This document shows positions 5,885-6,057 of a stretch of DNA of 6,057 bases, one piece after another (positions within the stretch are counted from its first letter, which is position 1; each line of letters opens with the position of its first letter). The stretch spans positions 1 through 6,057 of the forward strand of contig CAYFFQ010000037.1 in assembly GCA_964342465.1 (NCBI GenBank), read 5' to 3'. The translations under genes were made by a program, and so were the position numbers. A model generated the notes under the pieces. That model was not told where the DNA came from and ran no database searches. It was given only the letters and a program-made list of their open reading frames with translations. Source of the stretch: MGIIb-Q1 sp964342465 (GTDB taxonomy: Archaea > Thermoplasmatota > Poseidoniia > Poseidoniales > Thalassarchaeaceae).

Positions 5885-6057
5885 GGCCAGTGTGCGCGAG
5901 CCACCGGTAGGGATTGGCCCGACAGGATGCGTCTTCGGACTGAGAATCGTCGATGGCTGGTGTGCGCGAGCCACCAGTCGGGATTCGCCCAATATGATGC
6001 GCCTTCGGACTGAGAATCGTCGATGGCTGGTGTGCGCGAGCCACCAGTCGGGATTCG
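5885..6057. repeat. 70-bp tandem repeats with a conserved hairpin (continues past the window)
   Basis: Units at 5885-5954, 5955-6024 and 6025-6057 (cut by the window end). Units 1 and 2 agree at 61 of 70 positions, and unit 3 matches the first 33 bases of unit 2 exactly. Each unit carries an inverted repeat. In unit 2 this is CTGGTG 5957-5962 with CACCAG 5972-5977 and a 9-nt loop. Unit 1 keeps five of six pairs, one through a paired T-A to C-G change. No spacers differ between units, so this is not CRISPR. A minus-strand open frame (5847-6044) passes through but changes phase each unit because 70 is not a multiple of 3. Confidence 0.92.

Noticed and set aside
5847..6044. Minus-strand 65-codon frame through the 70-bp repeats
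   Set aside because: The repeat length is not a multiple of 3, so the translated peptide differs from unit to unit. This is a by-product of the repeat, not a gene.
5885..6057. CRISPR array
   Set aside because: The whole 70-bp unit is repeated, with no unique spacers between short repeats.

Overview
This window looks like genomic DNA from a free-living microbe, most likely a marine archaeon of the Poseidoniales (Marine Group II) type. That placement is tentative. It rests on acidic, single-anchor surface proteins facing outward, mostly weak Shine-Dalgarno signals, and a tiny Cys-rich zinc-finger gene. No rRNA, tRNA or marker gene is present to confirm it, and a bacterial origin is not excluded.

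Layout, left to right. Positions 1-231 hold a 21-bp tandem repeat with a 63-bp higher-order period. It can be read on the plus strand as the Asp-rich C-terminal tail of a protein entering from the left edge. Positions 317-608 hold a striking octanucleotide array of 37 units that is almost certainly noncoding. It sits directly after the stop codon of a minus-strand L-threonine aldolase gene (619 to about 1692). Divergent from that gene is a membrane-anchored chymotrypsin-fold serine protease (1900-3288, plus), whose cytoplasmic N-terminus carries two nearly identical 25-residue repeats. Converging on the protease from the other side is a 43-codon zinc-finger gene (3390-3521, minus). Upstream of that, on the same strand, is a large membrane-anchored protein (3660 to about 5765) with an Asp-box beta-propeller fused to a C-terminal YbhB/YbcL (PEBP-like) domain. 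The right edge (5885-6057) is a 70-bp tandem repeat with a conserved hairpin, and it continues beyond the window.

Function. Threonine aldolase is cytosolic amino-acid metabolism. The protease and the propeller-PEBP protein are both predicted to display large domains outside the cell on one N-terminal anchor, and their membrane segments are very alike. This suggests a common surface-protein design rather than one operon. No complete multi-gene system (defence, CRISPR, biosynthetic cluster) is visible. The most unusual features are the density and variety of tandem repeats (periods 8, 21/63, 70 and 75 bp in 6 kb), the mini zinc-finger gene, and the propeller-PEBP fusion.
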